Part shown: positions 1 to 8,510 of the stretch, in pieces
Position numbering within the stretch: position 1 is the first letter of the stretch
Layout: each line of letters opens with the position of its first letter
DNA from: Terriglobales bacterium
GTDB taxonomy: Bacteria > Acidobacteriota > Terriglobia > Terriglobales > Acidobacteriaceae
Assembly: GCA_025462725.1 (NCBI GenBank)
Contig: JAOAPE010000012.1
Coordinates: forward strand, 669,942 to 733,941
Length of the DNA: 64,000 bases
Direction of reading: 5' to 3'
Program-made: the position numbers and the translations under genes
The notes under the pieces: generated by a model
Seen by the model: the letters and a program-made list of their open reading frames with translations, nothing else
What the model was told of the DNA's origin: nothing
Databases searched by the model: none

Positions 1-1475
1 ATTACGTTCATTGCAGTCCATCCCATTTCGGGAGGATATGCGTACACGCGGCGCGGCATACCGCGCAGACCGAGGATGTGCATCGGAAAAAATGTCATGT
101 TGAAGCCGAAGAAGAAGAGCCAGAAGTTCCACTTTCCGGCAGCCTCGCTGAGCATCCGTCCCGTGATTTTTGGAAACCAGAAGTAGAGTGCCGCAAAGAG
201 AGGAAAGACCGCTCCACCGATCAACACATAATGAAAGTGGGCGACGACAAAAAAGGTGTCGTGAACCTGCAAATCCAAGGGAACCGAAGCCAGCATTATG
301 CCTGTAAGCCCGCCCATAATAAGGATGAAGAAAAAACCGAGCACCCAATACATCGGTGTCATCAATACCGGTCGCCTGCCCCACATGGTTGCGATCCAGC
401 AATAGATCTGTGTGGCCGTAGGTATTGCGATCATCAAGCTGGCCGCTGTGAAAAAGCTTTCCCCAAGCTGTGGAAGTCCGGTGGCGAACATGTGATGCAC
501 CCACAATCCGAATCCCACGAATGCTGTGGTCACCAGCGAGAGAACAAGCGCTAAATAACCGAAGACGTGTCGCCGAGAGAATGCAGCGATAACGCTGGAG
601 ACTACTCCCAGGCCGGGGATGAAGATGATGTAGACCTCGGGGTGTCCGAAGAACCAGAAGAGATGTTGGTAAAGCAGCGCGTCTCCGCCTTCAGCAGGAT
701 TAAAGAACTGTGTGCTCACGAGGCGGTCCATGATCAGCATGGTGCTGCTGAGCATGATGGAAGGCATGGCGAAGATGACCATGAAAGCCGTTACCAAACT
801 CGCCCACACGAACAGTGGAATGCGGTTGAGCGACATCCCCGGCGCGCGCATCTTGAAAACGGTCACAATGATCTCGACAGCGACAGCCAATGCCGAAACT
901 TCTGTGAACGTGATCATCTGCGCCCAGAAGTCCACGCGTTTGCCGGGTGAGAAGTCCGGACCGGAGAGCGGCACGTAGCTGAACCATCCCGTGTCTGGCC
1001 CAATGTTCAGGAAGAATGCGACAAACAACATAATGCCGCCGCACAGATAAAGGTAGTAGCTGTAAGCATTGAGTCGCGGGAACGCGATATTGCGCGAGCC
1101 CACCATCAGGGGCACGAGATACACCGACAATGCTTCGAACATCATGGGCACGGCGAAAAGAAACATCATGGTGCTGCCGTGCATGGTGAATATCTGGTTG
1201 TACTTGTCCGGCCCGAGAAAGTTGTTTTCCGGGCGCGCAAGTTGGATTCGCATCAGTGCAGCTAAACTGCCGCCCAAGAGGAAGAAGATGAAAGCGGTGA
1301 CGATGTACCGCTTGCCAATGGAACGATGATTTACTTGTTTGAACCATCCGATGAAGCCGGAAGGATCGGACCAGGTTTTATCCAGACGCTGATGCAGTGT
1401 CGCATCGTCGTCCGTGGCGTGCTCGACTTCCACATGCGTCAAGCGCTCTTCGCTGATGTTTGGATCTGGAGTCAC
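1..1475 (-). CDS. ctaD: Cytochrome c oxidase subunit I, C-terminus cut by window start
   Basis: Catalytic subunit of an aa3-type heme-copper oxidase: reduces O2 and pumps protons in the inner membrane. Continuous translation of about 491 codons from the GTG at 1475, without internal stops. Visible ligands, numbered from that GTG: His99 (heme a), the HPEVY motif at 278-282 (CuB His and the cross-linked Tyr of A-type oxidases), His327-His328 (CuB), and HFH at 413-415 (heme a3 and heme a). The Tyr in HPEVY marks the A family. The GTG overlaps the stop of the upstream coxB gene as GTGA, so translation is probably coupled. The gene continues beyond base 1, so its C-terminus and anything downstream are not seen. 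Function is certain from the ligand set; the exact start rests on the overlap. Confidence 0.95.
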   Translation of the reverse strand, partial: MTPDPNISEERLTHVEVEHATDDDATLHQRLDKTWSDPSGFIGWFKQVNHRSIGKRYIVTAFIFFLLGGSLAALMRIQLARPENNFLGPDKYNQIFTMHGSTMMFLFAVPMMFEALSVYLVPLMVGSRNIAFPRLNAYSYYLYLCGGIMLFVAFFLNIGPDTGWFSYVPLSGPDFSPGKRVDFWAQMITFTEVSALAVAVEIIVTVFKMRAPGMSLNRIPLFVWASLVTAFMVIFAMPSIMLSSTMLIMDRLVSTQFFNPAEGGDALLYQHLFWFFGHPEVYIIFIPGLGVVSSVIAAFSRRHVFGYLALVLSLVTTAFVGFGLWVHHMFATGLPQLGESFFTAASLMIAIPTATQIYCWIATMWGRRPVLMTPMYWVLGFFFILIMGGLTGIMLASVPLDLQVHDTFFVVAHFHYVLIGGAVFPLFAALYFWFPKITGRMLSEAAGKWNFWLFFFGFNMTFFPMHILGLRGMPRRVYAYPPEMGWTAMNV

Positions 1476-2488
1476 TTAAGTGTCTCCAAATATGTGAGCA
1501 GCGACTGCAGATCATCTGAATTCATCTGGTTCGGCGGCATGCGGTTTCCCGGCTTGATGCTTTGCGAGTTGATGATCCATCCGCCCAAGTTTCCGGGATT
1601 GTTAGGCAGCGTTCCCGCGGCGATTGTTTGCCGGCTGGCAAGGTGAGTCAGGTCCGGGCCGACATTCGAACCTGCAATCGTCCCCCGCACCGTATGGCAC
1701 ATCACGCAAGTATGCGAAAGAAAGAATTGTTGTCCCTTTTGCGCCGCCGCATCTTGGGGATCCTTCGCAGAAGTCCGCTGTTGTTGCAGCCAGGCATTGA
1801 ACTTTTCCGGCGTTTCAGCCACAAGGAAGAAGGCCATATGCGCATGCTGATGTCCGCAGAACTCCGCACACTGGCCTCGGTATGTGCCTTCCTTGTCCGC
1901 TTGAAACCACAACGCTGTCTGATATCCGGGAATGAGATCACGCTTGCCGTGGATGTTGGGCGCCCAGAAACTATGGATCACATCTCGTGAAGTGCTGTTC
2001 ATCACCACCGGTGTACCCACGGGGACATGGATCTCGTTCGCGGTTATGACAGTTTTGCTGGCGTCGGAATTGGGATATCGGATCTCCCACCACCATTGAT
2101 GTCCTACGACTTCTATAGTCAGTGGATTTTGCGGGTGGAGCGAGGCAATAGCTTTTCCGGTGAGGATGCTGGAAACGAGCAATCCGAACAAGCTGAGCAC
2201 GGTAATTGCGATCGCCACAGCAACAACGCGTGTCTTCGTGGCTTCGGCTCTGTCTACAGGACGAAAGTTCTCAACCGGCGTTTCGCGTTTACGCAACACC
2301 GCGCGCGACAAAGCTGCGATCGTGATGACAAACGCGATCGTACATACCCAGAACATTAGCCAAAAAAGATGATCTATGCGTGCAGCTTGCAGCCCTTCCG
2401 GATTCACGACCGACTGTGACGATTGCAACCCGCTGCATCCTGCGAGAAACACGCTCACGCCACATGCGCTGATGAAGCGTCCCTTCAC
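1472..2488 (-). CDS. ctaC: Cytochrome c oxidase subunit II with C-terminal cytochrome c domain
   Basis: Accepts electrons from cytochrome c and passes them through CuA to subunit I. I chose the GTG at 2488 (338 aa) because it overlaps the upstream stop as GTGA and puts a lipobox (LAGC, Cys18) at the N-terminus. A longer in-frame ORF reaches 2653 but lies inside the upstream gene. Two membrane helices (about 40-62 and 88-110) precede the cupredoxin domain. CuA ligands: His172, Cys207, Cys211, His215, Met218. A fused class I cytochrome c follows, with CVMCH at 261-265 and a likely axial Met in a later NRMPP motif, making this a caa3-type subunit. It is the fourth gene of an operon with the alcohol dehydrogenase, binding protein and cytochrome c upstream and coxA downstream. 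Confidence 0.95.
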   Translation of the reverse strand: MKGRFISACGVSVFLAGCSGLQSSQSVVNPEGLQAARIDHLFWLMFWVCTIAFVITIAALSRAVLRKRETPVENFRPVDRAEATKTRVVAVAIAITVLSLFGLLVSSILTGKAIASLHPQNPLTIEVVGHQWWWEIRYPNSDASKTVITANEIHVPVGTPVVMNSTSRDVIHSFWAPNIHGKRDLIPGYQTALWFQADKEGTYRGQCAEFCGHQHAHMAFFLVAETPEKFNAWLQQQRTSAKDPQDAAAQKGQQFFLSHTCVMCHTVRGTIAGSNVGPDLTHLASRQTIAAGTLPNNPGNLGGWIINSQSIKPGNRMPPNQMNSDDLQSLLTYLETLK

Positions 2489-3042
2489 TGCTTGTGCTCC
2501 GGAACGGGATTTCCCAACGGCCGGCTGATCTTTGGATTTTCCTTCGGAGTGGATGACTCTGCTTTTTTCCCGTACATGTGGTCTTCGCGCCCGCCGGAGA
2601 CGTCCTTGGATAGCTGCCCGCTCAATGAGCGAACGTACGCGACGATCTCCCACACTTGGTTCTCAGGGATCTTCCCACGGAACGATGGCATGCCATTCGG
2701 CCGTCCTTCGACGATGGTTGCGTAAACATTTGCCGGCTCAGCGCCGTAAATCCACTTCAAGTCAATCAGTGGCGGCCCGATGCCCCCGCCTCCGTGCGCA
2801 TGGCAACCCACACAGTTGTAACTCTCGTAGAGGCGTTTGCCTTCACTCACCCCGTAGGCGTTGCTCTCGAACGGATTCGTGATGGGTTTGGGAACGGGAG
2901 CGCCACCCGGATGGAGTTCACTCATGTGGACTCCGCTTGCAGGTTCGCTCAATGCAGCAGGCTGCTGGAAGTCTCGGGTCTCACGGGTGCAGGCGACTAG
3001 TACGAGCAATAACACTGTTGAAAGGATCAGATGAATCTTCAT
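2485..3042 (-). CDS. Lipoprotein c-type cytochrome (XoxG-like position)
   Basis: 185-aa membrane-anchored mono-heme cytochrome c. A hydrophobic signal ends in a lipobox with Cys18. Heme attachment is CVGCH at 77-81, followed by a Gly-rich loop and a GMPSF segment that supplies the probable axial Met. ATGA start/stop overlap with the upstream xoxJ-like gene and GTGA overlap with the downstream coxB give tight translational coupling. By position it is the natural electron shuttle between the PQQ dehydrogenase and the caa3 oxidase, equivalent to XoxG in methylotrophs. The sequence alone only establishes a single-heme class I cytochrome; the XoxG role is inferred from neighbours. Confidence 0.88.
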   Translation of the reverse strand: MKIHLILSTVLLLVLVACTRETRDFQQPAALSEPASGVHMSELHPGGAPVPKPITNPFESNAYGVSEGKRLYESYNCVGCHAHGGGGIGPPLIDLKWIYGAEPANVYATIVEGRPNGMPSFRGKIPENQVWEIVAYVRSLSGQLSKDVSGGREDHMYGKKAESSTPKENPKISRPLGNPVPEHKQ

Positions 3043-3842
3043 CTGCCTGCTCCCGTCTGCACCGATGAAGTAAATGCGAGTTGAGGAACTCCGTAAGCTG
3101 CGAGGAGCCGTTTTATTTCTACTCGATGCTGAAAAAGGATTCGCTCGAGCTTTTCGTGAAACTGTTTATCGTTCTTTCGAACACCCATTGAAATCTCAAA
3201 GGTGAAGGGAAGTGCCGGAGGATCAAATTCCGGCGTCACAGGAGTGATTGATAGCGGAATCCTTTGTCGCTTAGCGAAGTAGCCCGCCATTGGTCCCCAG
3301 ATCACTCCCACGTCCACTGCTCCCGACGCGACGGCGCGAACGATACTGTCTGGGTCAGCTTCCGTGTCATAGCCCACGATATTGCTTGCCAAAGACCGGC
3401 GTCCGAGCGCGCGGCCCGGTGGCGCGTAATCGTCTTCCAAGACCTGCACGCCTATCTTTAGATTGCGAAGTTGGGGATCGTCGAAAGACTGAACATTCAA
3501 TCTGCGATCTTTCCGAGTCACAAAGACATATGTGGATTTGTAATAAGGAGACGTCGTGAGCACTGGAGAAAAGCTTGTGGGGATCCCGGGAACCAAATCG
3601 CACTTCGATGCATTGAGCACGCTGCGAACATATCCGCGCCCCATCCGTTGCCAGTAGTAGGTGACCTGCGCGTGAAGGTCGCGAGCGATGATTTCCGCAA
3701 TCTTGTTTTCGAATCCTTGGCGCTTTGTATTTGAGAATGGAAGGTTGTCAGGGTCGGCGCAAACCCGCAGCTCCTTCGGTTGTGCGAAGGCGCTGCCGGC
3801 TAGCAACAACAATCCGACCAACTTAAGGAAGCGTAAATACAT
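3039..3842 (-). CDS. Quinoprotein-dehydrogenase-associated periplasmic binding protein (XoxJ/MoxJ-like)
   Basis: 267 aa with a Sec signal peptide (about 1-20, cleavage after SAFA). The mature start, LRVCADPDNLPFSN, is typical of the solute-binding-protein-3-like family found next to PQQ methanol/ethanol dehydrogenases (MoxJ/XoxJ). Those proteins are thought to help activate or mature the dehydrogenase rather than import a solute. Its start lies inside the end of the dehydrogenase gene (20-base overlap) and its stop overlaps the next start as ATGA. No ABC permease or ATPase is adjacent, which argues against a transport role here. Family assignment is good; the activation role is known only for methylotroph homologues. 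Confidence 0.85.
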   Translation of the reverse strand: MYLRFLKLVGLLLLAGSAFAQPKELRVCADPDNLPFSNTKRQGFENKIAEIIARDLHAQVTYYWQRMGRGYVRSVLNASKCDLVPGIPTSFSPVLTTSPYYKSTYVFVTRKDRRLNVQSFDDPQLRNLKIGVQVLEDDYAPPGRALGRRSLASNIVGYDTEADPDSIVRAVASGAVDVGVIWGPMAGYFAKRQRIPLSITPVTPEFDPPALPFTFEISMGVRKNDKQFHEKLERILFQHRVEIKRLLAAYGVPQLAFTSSVQTGAGR

Positions 3843-5703
3843 ACAACGTGCCCCCCTTCGTCGTGTACTGCGGCAAATCCTTCATTGCGTTAGCGAAGCC
3901 GAGGGCTGCAGTCGGGTCGCGAGCATCAAGTCTGCCCGCTACGATTGCGCCTGCCCATCCGCCCACCCCTGAGAAGATGGCAATGTACTGCTTGCCATCG
4001 GGACCGCGATAGCTGATGGGCTGGCCGATGATCCCGGAGCCGCACTTGAACTGCCACAGCTCACTCCCGTTGTGCGCATCCACGGCTTTGAACCACCCAT
4101 CAAGTGTCCCGAAAAAGACGACATCGCCCGCGGTTGCGAGCGCACCGCTCCAAACGGGGAAGCGGTCCTTGATCTTCCAAACTTCCTTTCCCGCAACCGG
4201 ATCCCATGCGGTGAATTCACCGGCGTGTCCGCCCGGTCCGGCATACATGCGCACGTTGGCGGCTACGTAGGGAGTGCCCGCGATATAGTTCGCGTCAACG
4301 CCCTCCATGTCCATGCACAGATTGTTGTGGGGCACGTAAAGCAACCCAGTTCGAGGAGAAAACGCCATCGGCTGCCAGTCCTTCGCACCCGGCGCGGCAG
4401 GACAAATTTCCCGGACTACGGCCCCAAAGCGCGGTTTCTTCTCTTCTACAGCCTGCGTAATCCCGGTTTTCAAATCAACACCGGTTGCCGTATTTACGTA
4501 ACCATACGGATTCGCTGAGAGCACCTCGCCTGAAGTGCGATCGATGACATACATATGTCCGTTGCGTTCGGCATTGATAAGCACCTTCCGGGTCTGGCCA
4601 TTGATGGGCAGATCGAGCAGAACGTTTTCGTTTATGCCGTCATAGTCATACAGGTCATGCGGATTGTACTGGTAGTACCACCGCGCTTCTCCCGTATCGG
4701 GATTGCGTGCAAAGATTCCGGCAGTCCATTTGTTGTCGCCGGGGCGCACATCGGGATTCCACGGGCCGGGATTCGCTGTGCCGTGGTAAAGAAGATTCAG
4801 GTCGGGATCGTAGGACATCCAGCCCCACATTGTTCCTCCGCCGATCTTCCATGCATCGGGAGGCCAGGAGCTAACGCCTAAATCCTTGCCTCGATCCTGA
4901 GCGTAAAAGGGCTTGAAGTTGGGGCCGATGAGAACGTCAGAATCTGGTCCGGTCGAGTATGCCCGCCAAACGATTTTTCCGGAGTTGACGTCCAGTGCTG
5001 TGACCCAACCGCGCACGCCGAACTCGCCACCACTGTTGCCCACAATAACTTTGTCCTTCACCACAAGCGGAGCCATCGTCATGGTCTCGCCTTTATGGAT
5101 GTCGCCCAACCGCATCTTCCAGACCAGCTTGCCGGTATTCGCATCAACGGCAACCGTGTAGTCGTCCAACGTGTTGTAGAAAATTTTTCCCGCGGCGTAC
5201 GCGGCACCCCGGTTGACCACATCGCAACAAGCCACACCCTGGGACTCTGGAGCGGGTTGCGGGTCGAAAGTCCATTTCACCGGAGCGCCAGGTTTGGTGA
5301 GGTCAAGTGCGTATAGAAGATTCGGCCACGGCGTTACCAGGTACATGGTGTTGTTCACCACGAGCGGCGCTGCTTCGTGTCCTCTGACGAGTCCGGTAGA
5401 GAAGGTCCATGCCAGCTTCAGGGTCTTTGCATTACCTGTATTTATCTGATCAAGTGAACTGTAACGTGTGCTGGCCAGATCCTTGGCCGGGCGGATCCAC
5501 TGGCCATCGTCCGGCTCCATCTTGCCCTTATAAGCTTGCGATTGGTAATTTGACTCCTGCTCTGGATGCTTGCCTTGAGAAATGTGATTTCGCGAATCAG
5601 AGCAGCCGCTCAGCAACACGAGGCAATAAAACAAACCGGGAAAAGTGCGTAGGAGAACTTGCCCGAAGCGAATTAAGGGTGCAATTTGGGGGGAGGCACT
5701 CAT
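3823..5703 (-). CDS. PQQ-dependent alcohol dehydrogenase, lanthanide-type (XoxF-like), lipid-anchored
   Basis: 626 aa from the ATG at 5703; weaker upstream in-frame starts reach 5787. Periplasmic eight-bladed quinoprotein oxidising a primary alcohol with PQQ. From Met1: lipobox LSGC with Cys34, vicinal Cys159-Cys160 (the disulfide ring next to PQQ), metal-site Glu227 (GGEFGVRG) and Asn311 (ANPGPWN), catalytic Asp353, and a second Asp at 355 (motif DYDGINEN). That extra Asp, two residues after the catalytic one, is the established marker of lanthanide-dependent XoxF/ExaF enzymes; calcium MxaF has a small residue there. It heads an operon with a XoxJ-like protein, a cytochrome c and coxBA. The lipid anchor is unusual, since XoxF is normally soluble. 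Substrate (methanol, ethanol or other) cannot be told from sequence. Confidence 0.9.
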   Translation of the reverse strand: MSASPQIAPLIRFGQVLLRTFPGLFYCLVLLSGCSDSRNHISQGKHPEQESNYQSQAYKGKMEPDDGQWIRPAKDLASTRYSSLDQINTGNAKTLKLAWTFSTGLVRGHEAAPLVVNNTMYLVTPWPNLLYALDLTKPGAPVKWTFDPQPAPESQGVACCDVVNRGAAYAAGKIFYNTLDDYTVAVDANTGKLVWKMRLGDIHKGETMTMAPLVVKDKVIVGNSGGEFGVRGWVTALDVNSGKIVWRAYSTGPDSDVLIGPNFKPFYAQDRGKDLGVSSWPPDAWKIGGGTMWGWMSYDPDLNLLYHGTANPGPWNPDVRPGDNKWTAGIFARNPDTGEARWYYQYNPHDLYDYDGINENVLLDLPINGQTRKVLINAERNGHMYVIDRTSGEVLSANPYGYVNTATGVDLKTGITQAVEEKKPRFGAVVREICPAAPGAKDWQPMAFSPRTGLLYVPHNNLCMDMEGVDANYIAGTPYVAANVRMYAGPGGHAGEFTAWDPVAGKEVWKIKDRFPVWSGALATAGDVVFFGTLDGWFKAVDAHNGSELWQFKCGSGIIGQPISYRGPDGKQYIAIFSGVGGWAGAIVAGRLDARDPTAALGFANAMKDLPQYTTKGGTLYVFTLP

Positions 5704-5821
5704 CCGACGTCTTAGCAGGGAAGCAACTTCGCCCGCTCCCATTCGGATGTGAGAAGCCCGCCAGAAGGATGCGCCTAGGTGCGCCAAAGTGCGCCACTTC
5801 TAATACGATATCTCTTTTCTG

Positions 5822-8233
5822 CTACTCGAACCGCAGCGCAGTGACCGGATCAATGCGCATGGCGCGCATTGCCGGAACTAGCCCTGCAAGTATGGTGATG
5901 GCTGTGAGCAAAAGAGTAATGCCCACAAATGTGGATGGATCGGCAGGCTTCACGCCGAACAGCATCGAAGAAAGAGCTCTGGTGGCAACCAGTGCGCCAA
6001 AAATGCCTAGTCCTAGGCCGATCGCTGCCAAGCGCAATGCCTGCTTCATGATAATTTGCAGAACATCGCTCCGCTGAGCACCAAGCGCGACTCGCACGCC
6101 GATGTCATGTGTCCGCTGAGTCACTGAATATGCCATAACTCCATAAACGCCCACCGCCGAGAGCACCAGGGCTAGCGCAGCAAAGATTCCGAGCAGCAAC
6201 ATGTTGAATCGTGGTTGAGCGACAAACTCCTGTAATCCCTCTTCCATTGGACGAATCTTCTGGACCGGCAATCCCGGGTCGAGTTCCAGCACCACTTTTC
6301 GAAGTGGCTCCGCCAGTGACATTGGTTCACCGGCTGTACGAAGCGTGACGTAAGTAAATGGTATCGGCATTTGTGCAGTAGGCACATAAATCTGTCCCTT
6401 GGTCTCCGTCTCAAGCGGACTGCTATGTTTTACCGCCTGCACAATGCCTACAATCGTGTATGGCTGAGGTTTCTTGTCGCGCAGATTCAAATGCTTGCCG
6501 ATGGGGTCCTCCGCACCAAAGTATGCACGGACGATATTCGTATCGACGATCGCAACGCGCGGCGCCTCAGCGGAGTCAGCATCTGTAAACGCCCGTCCCT
6601 GAAGTAGCGGGATGCGCATTGTTTTCAGGTAATCCGGACTCATCACGCCCATGTGTGCATGGGGAGCAACGTCAAACTGCTTGCCTTCAATAGAGAAGCT
6701 CTGTGTCCACGAAGTGGATAGTGGCACTGATGTTGAGAGCGCGGCCGACTGTACCCCCGGCAGCGAGCGCAAACGATTCAGTAATTGCGAATAGAAGGAG
6801 TTGATCTGTTCCGGCTTTGAATATTTTGCCTCTGGCAATCCGATGATGCCGGTTAGCACGTGTTCCGGGTCAAAGCCAGGGTTTGACTGCTGAATGCGCA
6901 TGAACGTTTTGATCAGCAACCCGGCGCTGATCAGAAGTATGACCGCGAACGCGAGTTGCAATGACACGATCGAATTTCCCAAGCCCTCGTGTCCTCCCGC
7001 GTGAGAAGTTCTGCCACCTTGCTTGAGCACTTCATTGTTCTGGTCACCGCGCGTGACTCTTAGCGAAGGAACAACACTGAAGAGCAATCCCGTGAACACG
7101 CCCAGCAACAGAGTGAACAACATGACGTTTCGATCGACTTCTATGTGAATGTATGTGGGGATTTGTATCGGAAGGAGTCCGACTAGGAGGTGCAATCCCA
7201 CATAGCCGAGCAGAAGTCCCAGAGCGCCGCCGATCACCCCTAAGATCGTCCCTTCTGTAAGGAACTGTCGGACTAACCGCCAGCGGCTTGCTCCTAATGC
7301 GGAACGAATCGCAATTTCTTTTTGTCTCGCAGTCGCTCGTGCAAGCAGCAGGTTTGCAACGTTCGCGCAAGCAATCAGGAGCACGCAGCCAACTGCGCCA
7401 AGAAGTACCCACATTGCTGTCTTGAGATTTTCGACGGCGACTTCCTGGAGAGGAGCCGCACTCACAAACCATCCCGCTGGATTCTTCGTGTCATTCTGGA
7501 TCCGCAGTTGCTCGGCACTGAGCCTGCGCATGTCGTCATCAAGCTGTTGACGAGAGATACCCGCCCGCAACGTCCCTACTGTGTTTAGAAACTCACTTCC
7601 GCCGTTTGCTTTTTCATCGGGAGTAAGACCCAACGGGACCCATAACTCGGACTTCGATGGGAACTCGAATCCAGCGGGCATGACTCCCACGATCGTGTAA
7701 TTCGCGCCGTCTAGTGTGACTTCCCGCTTCAAAATATTTGGATCGCTTGCGAAACGGTCTCGCCACAGCGCGTAACCTAAAATTGCTACCCGCGATCCGG
7801 GGACGTCATCACTCTCGTTAAAGGTACGGCCGATCATGGTGTTGTTCCCCAGGATGTTGAACAGGTTCCACGATGTCTTAATCGTGGCGACCTGTTGCGG
7901 ATCGCCGGTTCCAGTCAGGTTTTGCGGAGCGCGGTATCCGGTGAATGCAGCAAGTTGGTCCACGGCTTTCGAGTGGTCACGGTCATAAATGTAGCCGCTA
8001 GGAGAAACCGTAATTTTGGAAAGATTCAGCTTCGTGTAGTTGTGGTACACACCAACCAGCCGCGAAGAGTTCGGATACGGAAGAGGACGGAGAATGGCTG
8101 CATTGACAACGCTGAAGATCGCGGTGTTTGCCCCGATCCCTAAGGCCAGGGTGATGATCGCCACCAGTGTGAAACCAGGGTTGCTCTTCAATGTTCTAAG
8201 GGCGTATCGAAGATCTTGAACAAAAGAACTCAC
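5822..8233 (-). CDS. MacB/FtsX-type duplicated orphan permease (ADOP family)
   Basis: 803-aa membrane protein. The N-terminus ([15 protein letters not shown], then [13 protein letters not shown]) is the MacB periplasmic-core signature. Four TM segments are expected as 1+3, then a second MacB core (around residues 430-650) and a C-terminal FtsX block with three helices, ending PVTALRFE. Such orphan permeases without a linked ATPase are strikingly abundant in Acidobacteriota. Start is GTG at 8233, supported by an AAGGAG ribosome site seven bases upstream (8241-8246). No ATPase gene is adjacent in the window. Role is probably mechanotransmission or export at the inner membrane; substrate unknown. 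Confidence 0.9.
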   Translation of the reverse strand: MSSFVQDLRYALRTLKSNPGFTLVAIITLALGIGANTAIFSVVNAAILRPLPYPNSSRLVGVYHNYTKLNLSKITVSPSGYIYDRDHSKAVDQLAAFTGYRAPQNLTGTGDPQQVATIKTSWNLFNILGNNTMIGRTFNESDDVPGSRVAILGYALWRDRFASDPNILKREVTLDGANYTIVGVMPAGFEFPSKSELWVPLGLTPDEKANGGSEFLNTVGTLRAGISRQQLDDDMRRLSAEQLRIQNDTKNPAGWFVSAAPLQEVAVENLKTAMWVLLGAVGCVLLIACANVANLLLARATARQKEIAIRSALGASRWRLVRQFLTEGTILGVIGGALGLLLGYVGLHLLVGLLPIQIPTYIHIEVDRNVMLFTLLLGVFTGLLFSVVPSLRVTRGDQNNEVLKQGGRTSHAGGHEGLGNSIVSLQLAFAVILLISAGLLIKTFMRIQQSNPGFDPEHVLTGIIGLPEAKYSKPEQINSFYSQLLNRLRSLPGVQSAALSTSVPLSTSWTQSFSIEGKQFDVAPHAHMGVMSPDYLKTMRIPLLQGRAFTDADSAEAPRVAIVDTNIVRAYFGAEDPIGKHLNLRDKKPQPYTIVGIVQAVKHSSPLETETKGQIYVPTAQMPIPFTYVTLRTAGEPMSLAEPLRKVVLELDPGLPVQKIRPMEEGLQEFVAQPRFNMLLLGIFAALALVLSAVGVYGVMAYSVTQRTHDIGVRVALGAQRSDVLQIIMKQALRLAAIGLGLGIFGALVATRALSSMLFGVKPADPSTFVGITLLLTAITILAGLVPAMRAMRIDPVTALRFE

Positions 8234-8510
8234 TTTTTGGCTCCTTGGCTTCTCAGTGTTGCCCGCTAATGCCCTCTGGCTGAAACTCGCACTGTTGTAA
8301 ACTCGTAAAAGCAGCGAAGGTTACACGTGGCCCCGTAGCTCAGATGGATAGAGCAGCAGTTTCCTAAACTGTTGGTCGGAAGTTCGACTCTTCCCGGGGT
8401 CACCATATCTCCCCTTCACCTACTCAGAGCAACGAAACCGGTGGACATCTCCGTCCCACTCACCTTGTTCCAAGCTGAAAGAAGACACTGCTCAATCTTT
8501 GGTGGGTTCC
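8234..8510. other. Intergenic region holding tRNA-Arg
   Basis: About 277 bases between divergent protein genes. It contains the permease ribosome site (8241-8246), the tRNA-Arg, and about 100 bases before the sugar dehydrogenase start in which no convincing promoter or hairpin was recognised. Confidence 0.6.
8329..8405 (+). tRNA. tRNA-Arg (anticodon CCU)
   Basis: Cloverleaf folded by eye. The acceptor GGCCCCG (8329-8335) pairs with CGGGGTC (8395-8401; one G-U). D stem GCTC/GAGC. Anticodon stem GCAGT/ACTGT around loop TTCCTAA, giving anticodon CCT, which reads AGG. T stem GGAAG/CTTCC with loop TTCGACT. Discriminator A8402 and an encoded CCA at 8403-8405. It lies in the divergent gap between the ADOP permease and the sugar dehydrogenase. 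No duplicated tRNA 3' end was seen nearby, so there is no sign of an integrated element. Confidence 0.96.

Noticed and set aside
78-950. Plus-strand open frames of 158, 127 and 88 codons
   Set aside because: They lie antisense to the cytochrome oxidase subunit I gene, whose minus-strand translation has all heme and copper ligands; they have no ribosome sites or recognisable folds.
700-1347. Minus-strand open frame of 215 codons
   Set aside because: Same strand as coxA but in another frame; the translation is His/Arg-rich noise while the coxA frame is a continuous conserved protein.
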